A stretch of DNA of 64,000 nucleotides from Pseudonocardia petroleophila. GTDB taxonomy: Bacteria; Actinomycetota; Actinomycetes; Mycobacteriales; Pseudonocardiaceae. Below are positions 46,851-56,257 of this stretch, piece after piece (within the stretch, counting starts at the first letter, position 1; the number at the start of each line of letters is the position of its first letter). The notes under the pieces were generated by a model. It was given only the letters and a program-made list of their open reading frames with translations. It did not search any database and was not told the DNA's origin. The stretch is from NCBI RefSeq assembly GCF_014235185.1, contig NZ_CP060131.1, positions 2,611,501-2,675,500 on the forward strand, read 5' to 3'. Made by a program: the position numbers and the translations under genes.

Positions 46851-48071
46851 TCAGCGCGGCGACTGGCGCGCCTTCTTGCGCCACGCGCTGTAGGACGTCA
46901 CCGGCCCGCCGTGCGGGCGGAACAGCCACGGCCAGGGGTGCACCCGCGCCGGGCCGACGGCCGCGGCCCGGGAGGCGAACCCGGGCACCGGGGCGTGCGT
47001 GACGGCGACCGCGCGCCCGGCCAGCTCGTCGGCGACGGCGCCGCGGTGCACCTGCACCGTCCGGCGCGTGCCGAGGTCGGCGAGGGTCTCGGCCAGGAAC
47101 ACCAGCCGCTTGCCCGACAGGCGCAGCCGCGCGAGCAGCGGCTCGTCGAACACGAACACCGCGGGCAGGTCGGGATGGGCGGCCAGCGCCGGGTCGGCGT
47201 CGCCGAGGGACTCGGCGGTGAGCCACACGGCGTCGGGGACGCCCTCGCCCGCCGGTTCGCGCGGACCGCCGGTCGACTCGGGGTCGGGGTCGGCGCGCAG
47301 GCGGGGGTCGGGGTCGACGCGGTCGGCCGGGGCGTCCGGCGGCCAGTCCTGGATCGGGCAGGCGTCGCTCAGCGCGCAGTCGCGGCACAGCTGCGGTGCG
47401 CGCTTCTGGACCTGCCAGCGGGAGAAGCCGTACGGCTTGCCGGTGCCCGCGCCGATGCTCCACTGCCAGCCCAGGCGGTTGGCCGCGCGGGAGCCGTCGA
47501 GGAGGTGGGTGAAGAAGCGGTCCTCGCCCGCCGTCCACTCCGCCCCGGCGCGCACGGTCCACTGCGAGGACAGCCACATCCGCGTCTGGTTGACCAGCCA
47601 GCCGTCGGTCTCCAGCTCGGTGAGGCAGCTCGCCACGCAGTTCATCTCCGCGGGCCACGGCTCGTCCCACGAGCGGGCCGGACGCGGCGGGGCCGCCCGC
47701 AGCGCCGAGGCGTTGCGCCGCCCCACCCGCGCGTAGAGGTGGCGGGCGTACTCCTGCCAGGCCAGCTCGTCGCGGAACTTGGTGCGGTCGCGCGGCGCGG
47801 CGTCGGCGGCGAACGCCCAGGCCGCGGGCAGGTCGATCAGGCCGTGCCGGATCCACGGCGACAGCTTCGTCGCGCCGCGGCGGGAGACCGGCAGCACCTC
47901 GTTGCGGCGGGCGGCGTAGCCGGTGAGGTCGAGCGCGGCGAGGGCGGCGTCGGCGGCCTGCTGGCCGCCCCGGAACGCGGGGGAGGCGGCGGGCTCGTCG
48001 CAGCAGAGGTCGGCGAGGTGGTCGCGGACCCAGTCGAGGGCGGTGTCCGGGGTGGGCGCGGGGAGCAGCAC
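46851..48071 (-). CDS. Photolyase-like FAD protein with Fe-S cysteines and reordered domains
   Basis: 406 residues. Residues 20-240 match the helical FAD domain of photolyases and cryptochromes: 'KLSPWIRHGLIDLPAAW', 'GWLVNQTRMWLSS', then 'LGWQWSIGAGTGKPYGFS'. Cys145, Cys229, Cys232 and Cys238 match the spacing of the [4Fe-4S]-binding Cys of FeS-type bacterial photolyases (Cys149 is also present). Residues 280-400 look like the Rossmann-type N-terminal domain ('VWLTAESLGDADPALAAHP', 'SAWRKKA') placed at the C-terminus. Repair activity is uncertain. CAGACT lies 6 nt before the GTG. Confidence 0.75.
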   Translation of the reverse strand: MLLPAPTPDTALDWVRDHLADLCCDEPAASPAFRGGQQAADAALAALDLTGYAARRNEVLPVSRRGATKLSPWIRHGLIDLPAAWAFAADAAPRDRTKFRDELAWQEYARHLYARVGRRNASALRAAPPRPARSWDEPWPAEMNCVASCLTELETDGWLVNQTRMWLSSQWTVRAGAEWTAGEDRFFTHLLDGSRAANRLGWQWSIGAGTGKPYGFSRWQVQKRAPQLCRDCALSDACPIQDWPPDAPADRVDPDPRLRADPDPESTGGPREPAGEGVPDAVWLTAESLGDADPALAAHPDLPAVFVFDEPLLARLRLSGKRLVFLAETLADLGTRRTVQVHRGAVADELAGRAVAVTHAPVPGFASRAAAVGPARVHPWPWLFRPHGGPVTSYSAWRKKARQSPR

Positions 48072-48117
48072 CGGTCCAGTCTGTCGGCGCGCGCCTCGTC
48101 CCGCGCGCCGACGGCGG

Positions 48118-48924
48118 TCACCGGACCTGGGCCTCCGGCGGCGGCGCGATCGTCGCGGCCTGGCCCCAGTCGCGGTAGCTGCTCGTGATCGCCAGCGTGC
48201 CGATGCCGGGCAGCTCCTGGCGGGCCGCGCTGCGCAGCGGGCGGTGCGCGGCGTCGACCCACAGCGTCGAGGTGATGCGGGTCAGCCCGGCCCGCACCTG
48301 CTGCTCGAGCTGGGCCCGGACGGCGGGGTCGGCGGCGGTCTCGGCGGCCCGCGCGAGGTCGGTGACGATCGTGTAGCGGACCGCGGGGTCGCCGCCGATC
48401 ACGTCGTCGACGGCGTCGCTGATCAGCGTGGCGTCGGCGTACCGGGCGAGGGTGACGGTGAGGTCGGCCCGCTCGGTGAGCTGGTCGGCCTGCGCGATCA
48501 GCTGCTGCGCGCCCGGGTCGGAGCTGGCCGGGTCGACCCGCACCCAGGGCCGGTCGTCGCCGCTGTCGGCCGGCATCCGCAGGTAGACGGCGTCGGGCAG
48601 GACCACGAACCCGGTCACCTGGGGGTCGGCCCCCGGCTGCGTGACGACCTGGGTGAACGCCAGCTCCAGGTCGGCGTCGCTGATCCGGATCTCGCCCGCC
48701 CCGGTGAAGCGGAGCCGGGCGTCGGCGGCCCCGACCAGCTCACCGCGCAGGCTGAACCGCGCCGTCCGGTCGACCCGCTGCTGCGCCGACACGGCCGCGA
48801 TCAGCTCGTTGATGTCGTAGTAGCGCGTGAGCGTCGCAGGGGCGGGTTCCGCGCCGCTGCATCCGGCGAGGGCACCGGCCACGAGCAGCAGGGCGAGCAG
48901 GCGGGAGATCCACGAAGCCACCAC
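48118..48924 (-). CDS. LppX/LprG-family lipoprotein
   Basis: 268 residues. The signal peptide ends in lipobox LAGC (Cys22). 'ARFSLRGELVGAADARLRFT' and 'VVLPDAVYLRMPADSGDDRP' fit the half-barrel LppX/LprAFG fold that binds acylated glycolipids in mycobacteria. It may carry lipids to the outer envelope. GGAGG precedes the GTG. Confidence 0.82.
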   Translation of the reverse strand: MVASWISRLLALLLVAGALAGCSGAEPAPATLTRYYDINELIAAVSAQQRVDRTARFSLRGELVGAADARLRFTGAGEIRISDADLELAFTQVVTQPGADPQVTGFVVLPDAVYLRMPADSGDDRPWVRVDPASSDPGAQQLIAQADQLTERADLTVTLARYADATLISDAVDDVIGGDPAVRYTIVTDLARAAETAADPAVRAQLEQQVRAGLTRITSTLWVDAAHRPLRSAARQELPGIGTLAITSSYRDWGQAATIAPPPEAQVR

Positions 48925-48963
48925 GGCACCTCCGGTCGGGGGTTGAGGAACGGTAGCGGTCGG

Positions 48964-49968
48964 TCACCGGAGGGCGACGAGCACCCGCCGCAGTGCGGCC
49001 AGGCGCCCGGGGCGCAGCAGGCCCTGCTCCACCCGGACGTCGAGGGCGCACTCGGGGTCGGCGGGCGGTCCGAGGTGCCCGCAGCCGCGGGGGCAGTCCT
49101 CGATCGAGGCCGCGAGGTCCTCGAACGCGGCGGGCACGTCGTCGGCGGTGACGTGGGCGAGCCCGAACGACCGGACGCCCGGCGTGTCGACGACCCAGCC
49201 GTCGCGCCCGTCGGGGGTGCGGGGGAGCGGCAGGGCCAGCGCGGCGACGGTCGTGTGCCGCCCCTTGCCGACCGACGAGACGACGCCCACCGCCCGGTCG
49301 ACGCCCGGCAGGAGCGCGTTGACCAGCGTCGACTTGCCCACGCCCGAGTGCCCGACCAGCGCCGACACCTTCCCGGCGAGCAGCGCGGCCAGCTCGGTCG
49401 GGGGCTGGTCGCGCCGCGTCACGACGACGGGGAAGTCCAGCTCCCGGTAGGCCTGCGCGAACGGCTCGGCGTCGGCGAGGTCGGCCTTGGTCAGGCACAG
49501 CACCGGGCGCAGGCCACCGGCGTAGGCGGCGACGAGGCAGCGGTCGACGAAGCCCGTGCGCGGCACCGGATCGGCCACCGCGGTGACGATGACGAGCTGC
49601 TCGGCGTTGGCGACGACCACCCGCTCGAACGGGTCGTCGTCCTCGGCCGTGCGGCGCAGGACGGTGGAGCGCTCCTCCACGCGGACGATGCGGGCGAGCG
49701 TGTCGACGTCGCCGGACAGGTCGCCGACCAGCCCCACCCGGTCGCCGACGACGATCGGGGTGCGGCCCAGCTCCCGCGCCCGCATCGCGGTGACCGGGGG
49801 GCGGGTGCTGTCGCCGTCGGGTGCGCAGGTCCAGCGCCCGCGGTCGACCGTGGTGACCATGCCCTCGGCGGCGTCGGCGTGGTCGGGGCGCTGCTTGGTG
49901 CGCGGCCGCGACCCCCGGCGCCCCGGCCGGATCCGGACGTCGGACTCGTCGTACTCCCGCTTGCTCAC
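48964..49968 (-). CDS. rsgA: Ribosome small-subunit-dependent GTPase RsgA
   Basis: 334 residues. The circularly permuted GTPase order is visible: G4 'LTKADL', then G1 'GHSGVGKST', G3 'DTPGVRSF'. The C-terminal zinc finger is 'CPRGCGHLGPPADPECAL'. It matures the 30S subunit. The gene lies 4 bases after aroA on the same strand, forming an operon as in mycobacteria. Confidence 0.95.
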   Translation of the reverse strand: MSKREYDESDVRIRPGRRGSRPRTKQRPDHADAAEGMVTTVDRGRWTCAPDGDSTRPPVTAMRARELGRTPIVVGDRVGLVGDLSGDVDTLARIVRVEERSTVLRRTAEDDDPFERVVVANAEQLVIVTAVADPVPRTGFVDRCLVAAYAGGLRPVLCLTKADLADAEPFAQAYRELDFPVVVTRRDQPPTELAALLAGKVSALVGHSGVGKSTLVNALLPGVDRAVGVVSSVGKGRHTTVAALALPLPRTPDGRDGWVVDTPGVRSFGLAHVTADDVPAAFEDLAASIEDCPRGCGHLGPPADPECALDVRVEQGLLRPGRLAALRRVLVALR

Positions 49969-49972
49969 GCCG

Positions 49973-51241
49973 TCACCCGAGCAGCGCCGTCCAGCGGCCG
50001 GGGAAGTCGGGGATCGTCTTGTCGGTGCACCCGATGTCGTCGATCTCGACGCCGGGGACGATCAGCCCGACCAGCGCTCCCGCCGTGGCCATCCGGTGGT
50101 CGGCGTAGGCGCCCCAGGCGGCCCCGTGCAGGCGGGCCGGGCGGATCTCCAGGCCGTCGTCGGTCTCGGTGACGTCGCCGCCGACCGCGGTGATCTCGTG
50201 GGCGAGCGCGGCGATCCGGTCGGTCTCGTGGCCCCGGATGTGCGCGACGCCGCGGATCCGGGAGGGCGTGGTGGCGAGTGCGGCGAGCGCGGCGACGGTG
50301 GGCGTCAGCTCGCTGGCGTCGTGCAGGTCGACGTCGACGCCGAGGAGGGTGTCCGGCCCGTGCACCGTCATCCCGTCCGGGCCCGGCTCGACCGTGCAGC
50401 CGGCCTGCGCGAGCACCGACAGGATCTCCGCGCCGGGCTGCGTGGAGCCATCGGGCCAGCCCGCGACGGTGACCGAGCCGCCCGTCAGCGCGGCGGCGGC
50501 GAGGAACACCGAGGCGTTGGACAGGTCGGGCTCGACGGCCCAGTCCCGCGCCGCGACCGGACCGGGCGACACGTGCCAGGTGTTCGGCTCGGAGTCGTCG
50601 ACGTGCACCCCCGCGGCGCGCAGCATCTCCACCGTCATGTCGATGTGCGGCAACGACGGCACCGGCTTCCCGTCGTGGTGGACGGTGACGCCCTTGTCGT
50701 AGCGCGCCGCCGAGAGCAGCAGCCCGGACACGAACTGGCTCGACGCCGACGCGTCGATGACGACGTCGCCGCCGGGCAGCGCGCCGGTCCCGCGCAGGGT
50801 GAAGGGCAGCCCCTCCCCGTCGATCTCGGCGCCGAGCGCCCGCAGGGCGTCGAGGACGGTGCCCATCGGGCGCTCCCTGGCGCGCGGGTCGCCGTCGAAG
50901 GCGACGGGGCCGTCGGCGAGCGCAGCGGCGGGCGGGACGAAGCGCATGACGGTGCCGGCGAGCCCGCAGTCGACGGCGCCGCCGCCGCGCAGGCCGTCGT
51001 GCGCCGCGACGGCGACGTGCTCGCCGTCGACGGTGACGGGGACGCCGAGCGCGCGCAGGGCCCCGACCATCAGCGCCGTGTCGCGGGTGGCTGGCGCCCC
51101 GGAGACCGACGCCGGTCCGCCGGAGAGGGCGGCGAGCAGCAGCGCGCGGTTGGTCACCGACTTCGAGCCGGGCACGGACACCCGCCCGCGGACGGGGCCG
51201 GTGGCGACGGGGGCGGTCCAGGGGCTGGTCACGGTGCCCAT
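49973..51241 (-). CDS. aroA: 3-phosphoshikimate 1-carboxyvinyltransferase (EPSP synthase)
   Basis: 422 residues. '[20 protein letters not shown]' is the N-terminal phosphate-binding loop, '[11 protein letters not shown]' corresponds to the LFLGNAGTA region, and '[19 protein letters not shown]' is the RPM-L motif. It makes EPSP in the shikimate pathway. GGAAGGAG lies 9 bases before the ATG. It is divergent from the SRAP gene. Confidence 0.95.
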   Translation of the reverse strand: MGTVTSPWTAPVATGPVRGRVSVPGSKSVTNRALLLAALSGGPASVSGAPATRDTALMVGALRALGVPVTVDGEHVAVAAHDGLRGGGAVDCGLAGTVMRFVPPAAALADGPVAFDGDPRARERPMGTVLDALRALGAEIDGEGLPFTLRGTGALPGGDVVIDASASSQFVSGLLLSAARYDKGVTVHHDGKPVPSLPHIDMTVEMLRAAGVHVDDSEPNTWHVSPGPVAARDWAVEPDLSNASVFLAAAALTGGSVTVAGWPDGSTQPGAEILSVLAQAGCTVEPGPDGMTVHGPDTLLGVDVDLHDASELTPTVAALAALATTPSRIRGVAHIRGHETDRIAALAHEITAVGGDVTETDDGLEIRPARLHGAAWGAYADHRMATAGALVGLIVPGVEIDDIGCTDKTIPDFPGRWTALLG

Positions 51242-51297
51242 GATCCCCCACTCCTTCCGGTCGGCGGGGTGTCGGGGTGGGGTGCCACGATGGACCC

Positions 51298-52086
51298 ATG
51301 TGCGGCCGCTACGCCTCGATCAAGGCGCCCACCGACCTCGCCGACGAGTTCCGGGCCGTCGACGCCACGGACGGCGCCGCGGAGCCCGACTACAACGTCG
51401 CGCCCACCAAGAGCATCGTCACCGTCGTCCAGCGCCACCCGCGCGACGCCGACGGCACGCCCGACCCGGACGTCACCGAGCGCACGCTGCGGCTGGTGAA
51501 GTGGGGCCTGGTCCCGTCGTGGGCGAAGGACCCGAAGGCCGGCGCCCGCATGATCAACGCGCGGTCGGAGACGGCCGCGGAGAAGCCCGCGTTCAAGCGG
51601 GCGATGCACGCGCGGCGCTGCCTGATCCCCGCCGACGGCTGGTACGAGTGGCAGCGCGGCCCCGACCACAAGCAGCCCTACTACACCCGGTACGCCGACG
51701 GGTCGAGCCTGGCGATGGCCGGGATCTGGGAGTTCTGGAAGCCCAAGGAGGACCCGGAGAACGCCTACCCGGACGGCCTCGTCACCGCCTCGGTGCTCAC
51801 GACGTCCGCCGTGGGGGACCTGGCCCAGGTGCACGACCGGATGCCGCTGCTGCTGCCGCCCGCGGCCTGGGACGCCTGGCTCGACCCCGACACGCGCGCC
51901 GACGACCAGTCGGTCACCGCCTGGCTCGCGCCCCCGTCCGACGAGCTGGTGGGCGCGCTGGAGCTGCGGCCGGTGTCGCCCCTGGTCAACAGCGTGCGCA
52001 ACAACGGGCCCGAGCTGCTGGCCCCGTTCGAGGACGTCCCCGAGCCCCTGCAGCTCGACCTCCTCGCCGGCCCGAACCCGGCATGA
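51298..52086 (+). CDS. SRAP-family (HMCES/YedK-like) abasic-site crosslinking protein
   Basis: 262 residues. The ATG at 51298 is fixed by the family's N-terminal Met-Cys: after Met removal Cys2 forms a thiazolidine with abasic DNA ('MCGRYA'). '[10 protein letters not shown]', 'DGWYEW' and '[11 protein letters not shown]' hold the other active-site Glu and His. It shields abasic sites in single-stranded DNA. CACGAT is 6 nt before the ATG. It overlaps the next gene by ATGA. Confidence 0.92.
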   Translation: MCGRYASIKAPTDLADEFRAVDATDGAAEPDYNVAPTKSIVTVVQRHPRDADGTPDPDVTERTLRLVKWGLVPSWAKDPKAGARMINARSETAAEKPAFKRAMHARRCLIPADGWYEWQRGPDHKQPYYTRYADGSSLAMAGIWEFWKPKEDPENAYPDGLVTASVLTTSAVGDLAQVHDRMPLLLPPAAWDAWLDPDTRADDQSVTAWLAPPSDELVGALELRPVSPLVNSVRNNGPELLAPFEDVPEPLQLDLLAGPNPA

Positions 52087-52679
52087 CCCCCGACCCCGGC
52101 ACGGCCGAGGTCGACACCCCGCACGGCCCCGCCCGCATCACCCGGCACGACGCCGCCGGGCCCCGCGCGGTCCTGCTGCTCGGGCACGGCGCGGGCGGCG
52201 GGATCGCGGCCCCCGACCTCGTCGCGGCCACCGCCGCGGCCACGGCGTCCGGGGTGTCGGTCGTGCTCGTCGAGCAGCCCTACCGGGTGGCCGGGCGCCG
52301 CGCCCCCGCCCCGGCCGGGCAGCTGGACACCGCGTGGCTGGCGGTCGTGGAGCACGTCCGCGACGGCCTGCCGCTGCTGTTCGGGGGCCGGTCGTCGGGT
52401 GCGCGGGTGGCCTGCCGCACCGCGGGCGCCGGGGGAGCGGTGGGCGTGCTGTGCCTGGCGTTCCCCGTCGCCCCGCCGCGGACCCCGGAGAAGCACCGGC
52501 TCGCCGAGCTGGCCGCCCCCACCGTCCCGGTGCTGGTGGTGCAGGGCGGGCGCGACCCGTTCGGCGTCCCGGACCCGGCCCCGGGGCGCGAGGTGGTGGT
52601 GCTGCGCGGGGACCACGGCCTGAAGTCCGACCGGCCCGGCCTCGTCGCCGCGGTGACGACCTGGCTCGCGCGGTTCTGA
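52083..52679 (+). CDS. Tex30/KANL3-type alpha/beta hydrolase
   Basis: 198 residues. 'LLLGHGAGGGIAAPDLVAAT' carries the oxyanion glycines; the nucleophile Ser is in 'GGRSSGARVA', the acid Asp in 'VVQGGRDPF' and the His in 'LRGDHGLK'. The substrate is unknown. It is coupled to the SRAP gene and runs against ybaK, with 6 bases between. Confidence 0.85.
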   Translation: MTPDPGTAEVDTPHGPARITRHDAAGPRAVLLLGHGAGGGIAAPDLVAATAAATASGVSVVLVEQPYRVAGRRAPAPAGQLDTAWLAVVEHVRDGLPLLFGGRSSGARVACRTAGAGGAVGVLCLAFPVAPPRTPEKHRLAELAAPTVPVLVVQGGRDPFGVPDPAPGREVVVLRGDHGLKSDRPGLVAAVTTWLARF

Positions 52680-52685
52680 CCGCGC

Positions 52686-53159
52686 CTACGTCGCGATCGG
52701 GGCGAAGGCGGCGTCCGCGAGCCGGGCCAGGTCGGACGGCGCCAGCTCCATCTCCAGGCCCCGGCGCCCGGCGCTGCAGAACATCGTGTCCAGCGCCTGC
52801 GCCGAGGCGTCGATCACGGTCGGGAGGCGCTTGCGCTGGCCCAGCGGGGAGATGCCGCCCGCGACGTAGCCGGTGGCGCGCTCCGCGGCCGCGACCTCGG
52901 CCATCCGCGCCCGCTTCCCGCCGACCGCCGCGGCCAGGGCCTTGAGGTCGAGCGACGCCGAGACCGGGACGACCGCGACGGTGAGCCGCCCGTCGACGTC
53001 GGCGACGAGCGTCTTGAACACCCGCCCCGGATCCAGCCCCAGCTCCTCCGCGGCCTCGGGCCCGTAGGCCTGCCCGGACCCGTGCTCGTAGGAGTGCAGG
53101 ACGTGCGCCACCCGGCCCTTCGCCAGCAGCGCCGTCGCGGGAGTTCCCTTGCCGGCCAC
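52686..53159 (-). CDS. ybaK: YbaK/EbsC-family Cys-tRNA(Pro) deacylase
   Basis: 157 residues. 'VFKTLVADVDGRLTVAVVPV' contains the YbaK catalytic Lys, and 'GYVAGGISPLGQRKRLPTVI' is the conserved Gly-rich loop. It hydrolyses mischarged Cys-tRNA(Pro). It is divergent from the sigma factor gene, with only 44 bases between starts, so the SigR-type promoter lies next to its start codon. Confidence 0.9.
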   Translation of the reverse strand: MAGKGTPATALLAKGRVAHVLHSYEHGSGQAYGPEAAEELGLDPGRVFKTLVADVDGRLTVAVVPVSASLDLKALAAAVGGKRARMAEVAAAERATGYVAGGISPLGQRKRLPTVIDASAQALDTMFCSAGRRGLEMELAPSDLARLADAAFAPIAT

Positions 53160-53166
53160 GCCACTA

Positions 53167-53194
53167 GGGAATCACCCGGCGGGGGGCGGGTGTT
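53167..53194 (+). promoter_or_regulatory. SigR/SigH-type promoter of the sigma factor gene
   Basis: GGGAAT (53167-53172) and GTT (53192-53194) are spaced 19 bp, the SigR/SigH consensus (GGAAT-N18/19-GTT). Transcription would begin about 53201, at or next to the GTG at 53204, implying autoregulation and a nearly leaderless message. Confidence 0.75.
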
Positions 53195-53203
53195 GTACGG
53201 GCC

Positions 53204-54070
53204 GTGACGCACGCACTGATGGACTCCCCCCCGGTATCACCGGGCCGCTCCGCGGCGAGGCGCGTAGGCTCGTCCCGTCGTCCGGCCGCCACCACGGTGG
53301 CCGGCCCCGGGACCCGCGTGGTCCGGCGCGAGAGGAGCACGGTGGCCGGCAGCACGTCCGACCGAACCACACCGGTCGCCGACGCGGCCGTCGCCGCCCC
53401 GGTCGTCGAGGAGGCGCCCGTCGAGCGGGCCGTCGCCGTCGACCCGGCCGAGATCGACCCGGCCGAGATCGACCAGGCCGCGGAGACCACCGAGGAGCGG
53501 GTCGCCCGCTTCGAGCGCGACGCGATGCCCCTGATCGACCAGCTCTACGGCGCGGCCCTGCGGATGACCCGCAACCCGGCCGACGCCGAGGACCTGGTCC
53601 AGGAGACCTACCTGAAGGCCTACTCGGCCTTCGGCACGTTCCGCGCGGGCACCAACCTCAAGGCGTGGCTCTACCGGATCCTCACCAACACCTACATCAA
53701 CGGCTACCGCAAGCGGCAGCGCCAGCCGCTGCAGTCGCCCACCGACGAGATCACCGACTGGCAGATCGCCCAGGCCGGGGAGCACACGTCGAAGGGGCTG
53801 CCGTCGGCGGAGGCCGAGGCGCTGGACGGGCTGCCCGACGACGCCGTGAAGGCCGCGCTGCAGGCGCTGCCGGAGGACTTCCGGATGGCGGTGTACTACG
53901 CCGACGTCGAGGGGTTCGCCTACAAGGAGATCGCCGAGATCATGGGCACGCCCATCGGCACCGTGATGTCGCGGCTGCACCGCGGACGGCGCCAGCTGCG
54001 CGACATGCTCACCGAGACCGCCCGGGAGCGCGGCTTCCTCCGGGGCAAGGCCGAGGAGGTCACGTCGTGA
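53204..54070 (+). CDS. sigH: ECF sigma factor, SigH/SigR type
   Basis: 288 residues from this GTG, or 242 from the in-frame GTG at 53342, which has its own AGAGGAGC ribosome site. Region 2 is '[20 protein letters not shown]' followed by '[14 protein letters not shown]'; region 4 is '[20 protein letters not shown]'. It controls the thiol-oxidative stress response and is held by the zinc anti-sigma factor encoded next, which it overlaps by GTGA. The 46-residue N-terminal extension is Ala/Val-rich and unconserved in appearance. A similar long/short pair exists for SigR of Streptomyces. Confidence 0.93.
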   Translation: MTHALMDSPPVSPGRSAARRVGSSRRPAATTVAGPGTRVVRRERSTVAGSTSDRTTPVADAAVAAPVVEEAPVERAVAVDPAEIDPAEIDQAAETTEERVARFERDAMPLIDQLYGAALRMTRNPADAEDLVQETYLKAYSAFGTFRAGTNLKAWLYRILTNTYINGYRKRQRQPLQSPTDEITDWQIAQAGEHTSKGLPSAEAEALDGLPDDAVKAALQALPEDFRMAVYYADVEGFAYKEIAEIMGTPIGTVMSRLHRGRRQLRDMLTETARERGFLRGKAEEVTS

Positions 54071-54411
54071 GCTGCGGAGACCACCACGAGACCGACTGCT
54101 CCGAGGTGCTGGCCGAGGTGTGGCTGTTCCTCGACCGGGAGTGCGACCAGGACCGGCGCGCGCTGCTGGCCAAGCACCTCGACGAGTGCGGGCCCTGCCT
54201 GGGCGAGTACGGCCTCGACGAGAAGCTCAAGACGCTGCTGGCCACCAAGTGCGGCGGCGAGCAGGCACCGGCCGGGCTGAAGGACAAGCTGCGCCACCAG
54301 ATCCGCACCGCGGTGCTGGAGCAGGCCGAGGTCACGGTGGAGTCCGGGCCCGACGGCGTCACGACCACCACCGTCGAGGTGCGCACCGCCCGCATCGAGC
54401 GCCGGGGCTGA
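54067..54411 (+). CDS. rsrA: Zinc-binding anti-sigma factor RsrA/RshA
   Basis: 114 residues. The ZAS motif HLDECGPC gives His37, Cys41 and Cys44, with Cys11 upstream, matching the zinc ligand and redox Cys numbering of RsrA. Oxidation forms a disulfide that releases the sigma factor. An extended C-terminal Thr/Val tail is present. It is coupled to the sigma gene by a 4-base overlap. Confidence 0.95.
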   Translation: MSCGDHHETDCSEVLAEVWLFLDRECDQDRRALLAKHLDECGPCLGEYGLDEKLKTLLATKCGGEQAPAGLKDKLRHQIRTAVLEQAEVTVESGPDGVTTTTVEVRTARIERRG

Positions 54412-54427
54412 CGGCCCCGCAGACACG

Positions 54428-54457
54428 GGACGCCGGGACCCTCGGGTCCCGGCGTCC
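54428..54457. terminator. Bidirectional hairpin terminator after rsrA
   Basis: A perfect 13-bp stem, 54428-54440 with 54445-54457, has a CTCG loop and no U-tract. It lies between rsrA and the convergent bL37 gene. Confidence 0.82.
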
Positions 54458-54481
54458 GGTCGTTCACGAGGCGTTCGGGCC

Positions 54482-54556
54482 TCAGGTGTTCGGGCGCTTG
54501 CCGTGGTTCGCGCCGCCCTTCTTGCGGTCGCGGCGCTTGCGTGCACGCTTCGACAT
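54482..54556 (-). CDS. Small ribosomal protein bL37
   Basis: 24 residues, MSKRARKRRDRKKGGANHGK plus RPNT. The composition (11 Arg/Lys, terminal NHGKRPN) is that of actinobacterial bL37, a tiny large-subunit protein seen in mycobacterial ribosome structures. GGGAGGG is 4 bases before the ATG, a strong site. The length is too short for standard gene callers to report reliably. Confidence 0.85.
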   Translation of the reverse strand: MSKRARKRRDRKKGGANHGKRPNT

Positions 54557-54620
54557 GGTTCCCTCCCTACACACGGTCGTGGATGCTGTCCCCATCGTCC
54601 CACGTGATTGACTTGGGCCG

Positions 54621-56090
54621 ATGTCCACCCTGAGCGAGCTGCTGGCCGAGCACACGCAGCTGCCCGGTGACGCCGTCGAGCACCTGCAGCGGGTCGTCGC
54701 CGAGTGGCAGCTGCTCGCGGACATGGCGTTCGCCGACTTCCTGCTCTGGGTCCCGCTGGAGACCGACTTCCTGTGCGTCGCGCAGGCCCGGCCCACCACC
54801 GCGCCCACCGCGCACGCGGAGGGCATGGTCGCGCAGCGGTTCCCGGTGGCGGAGAACCCGCAGCTGCGCCGGGCCGTCGTCGAGGGGCGGATCTGCCGCG
54901 ACGAGGCCCCCCGCTGGCACCTCGAGGTGCCCGTCCGCACCGAGACGATCCCGGTGCGGCACGCGGGCACGGTCGTCGCCGTGCTGTCCCGCGACACCAA
55001 CCTGACGATGCCGCGGGTGCCCAGCCCGCTGGAGATCGCGTACCTGGGCAGCGCGTCGGACCTGTGCCAGATGGTCGCCGACGGCACGTTCCCGCCGCGC
55101 GCCACCGTCGCCGGGGCCGACACCAGCCCGCGGGCGGGTGACGGCCTCGTCCGGCTCGACGCGCACGGCCTCGTCGCCTACGCCAGCCCCAACGCGCTCT
55201 CGGCCTACCACCGGATGGGCCACGCGAGCGACCTCGTCGGGCTACCGCTCGACCGCGCCACCCGCGCGCTCGTCCTCGACCCGTTCGACGCCGCCGAGGT
55301 GGCCGGGCGCATCGAGTCGGCGCTGGCCGGGCGGCACTCGCTGCGGATGGAGGTCCGGGCGCGGGGCGCGGTGATGCTGGTCCGGGCGCTGCCGCTGCGG
55401 CCCCGCGGCGACGCGGCGGGTGCGCTCGTCCTCGTCCGCGACATCACCGACCTGCGACGACGCGACATGGCGCTGCTGTCGAAGGACGCCACGATCCGCG
55501 AGATCCACCACCGCGTGAAGAACAACCTACAGACCGTGGCCGCGCTGCTGCGCCTGCAGGCCCGCCGCACGGCGATCCCGGAGGCCCGCCGGGCGCTGGC
55601 GGAGAGCGTGCGCCGCGTCGACTCGATCGCGCTGGTGCACGAGACGCTGTCGGCGTCGGTGGCCGAGCGCGTCGACCTCGACGAGCTGGTCGACAAGGTC
55701 CTGCCGGCGATCGGCGACGGCGCCACCGCCGAGTCGCGGGCGAAGGTGCGCCGCAACGGCAGCTTCGGCGAGCTGTCCGCCGAGCTGGCCACGCCGCTGG
55801 TGCTGGTGCTCACCGAGCTCGTGCACAACGCGCTCGCCCACGCCTTCGAGCCCGGGCGGGCCGGCGAGGTGGTGGTCACGGCGCGGCGGACGGCGTCGAC
55901 CCTGGACGTGGGGGTCCTCGACGACGGCATGGGGCTGCCGCCCGGCTTCGACGTCGAGACCGCCGACGGCCTGGGCCTGCAGATCGTGCGGACGCTGCTG
56001 GACTCCGAGCTCGACTCGGCGCTGGAGGTCCGGGCCAGGGAGGGCGGCGGAACGGAGGCCCTCATCAGGCTCTCGTTGCGCGGGCGTTAG
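54621..56090 (+). CDS. pdtaS: Sensor histidine kinase PdtaS
   Basis: 489 residues, soluble. The N-terminal GAF-like domain (about 1-150) and a PAS-like domain (about 170-280) precede the HisKA_2 box 'REIHHRVKNNLQTVAALLRL' (His296/297). The HWE/HisKA_2-type ATPase has 'ELVHNALAHAFEPG' and 'DGLGLQIVRTL'. In mycobacteria PdtaS responds to metals/nitric oxide and phosphorylates the RNA-binding antiterminator PdtaR, not present here. It is convergent to whiB1 with a terminator between. Confidence 0.94.
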   Translation: MSTLSELLAEHTQLPGDAVEHLQRVVAEWQLLADMAFADFLLWVPLETDFLCVAQARPTTAPTAHAEGMVAQRFPVAENPQLRRAVVEGRICRDEAPRWHLEVPVRTETIPVRHAGTVVAVLSRDTNLTMPRVPSPLEIAYLGSASDLCQMVADGTFPPRATVAGADTSPRAGDGLVRLDAHGLVAYASPNALSAYHRMGHASDLVGLPLDRATRALVLDPFDAAEVAGRIESALAGRHSLRMEVRARGAVMLVRALPLRPRGDAAGALVLVRDITDLRRRDMALLSKDATIREIHHRVKNNLQTVAALLRLQARRTAIPEARRALAESVRRVDSIALVHETLSASVAERVDLDELVDKVLPAIGDGATAESRAKVRRNGSFGELSAELATPLVLVLTELVHNALAHAFEPGRAGEVVVTARRTASTLDVGVLDDGMGLPPGFDVETADGLGLQIVRTLLDSELDSALEVRAREGGGTEALIRLSLRGR

Positions 56091-56181
56091 CCTGTGGACC
56101 GTGGTTGACGGCACGCAGGTCGCACTGGCGGGCCGCCGACCCCCCACCCGGAGCAGCCCCCGCGTGCGCCCGGATGGAACG

Positions 56182-56226
56182 ACCGAGGGCCCGCGACCGG
56201 GTGCAGTCCGGTCTCGGGCCCTCGGT
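56182..56226. terminator. Bidirectional terminator between pdtaS and whiB1
   Basis: ACCGAGGGCCCG pairs with CGGGCCCTCGGT (12 bp) and GACCGG with CCGGTC (6 bp), around a 7-base loop, with one mismatch between the two helices. It serves both convergent genes. Confidence 0.82.
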
Positions 56227-56257
56227 GGGGGAGTCTTGTGCTCGGGTGTTCCTGCTG

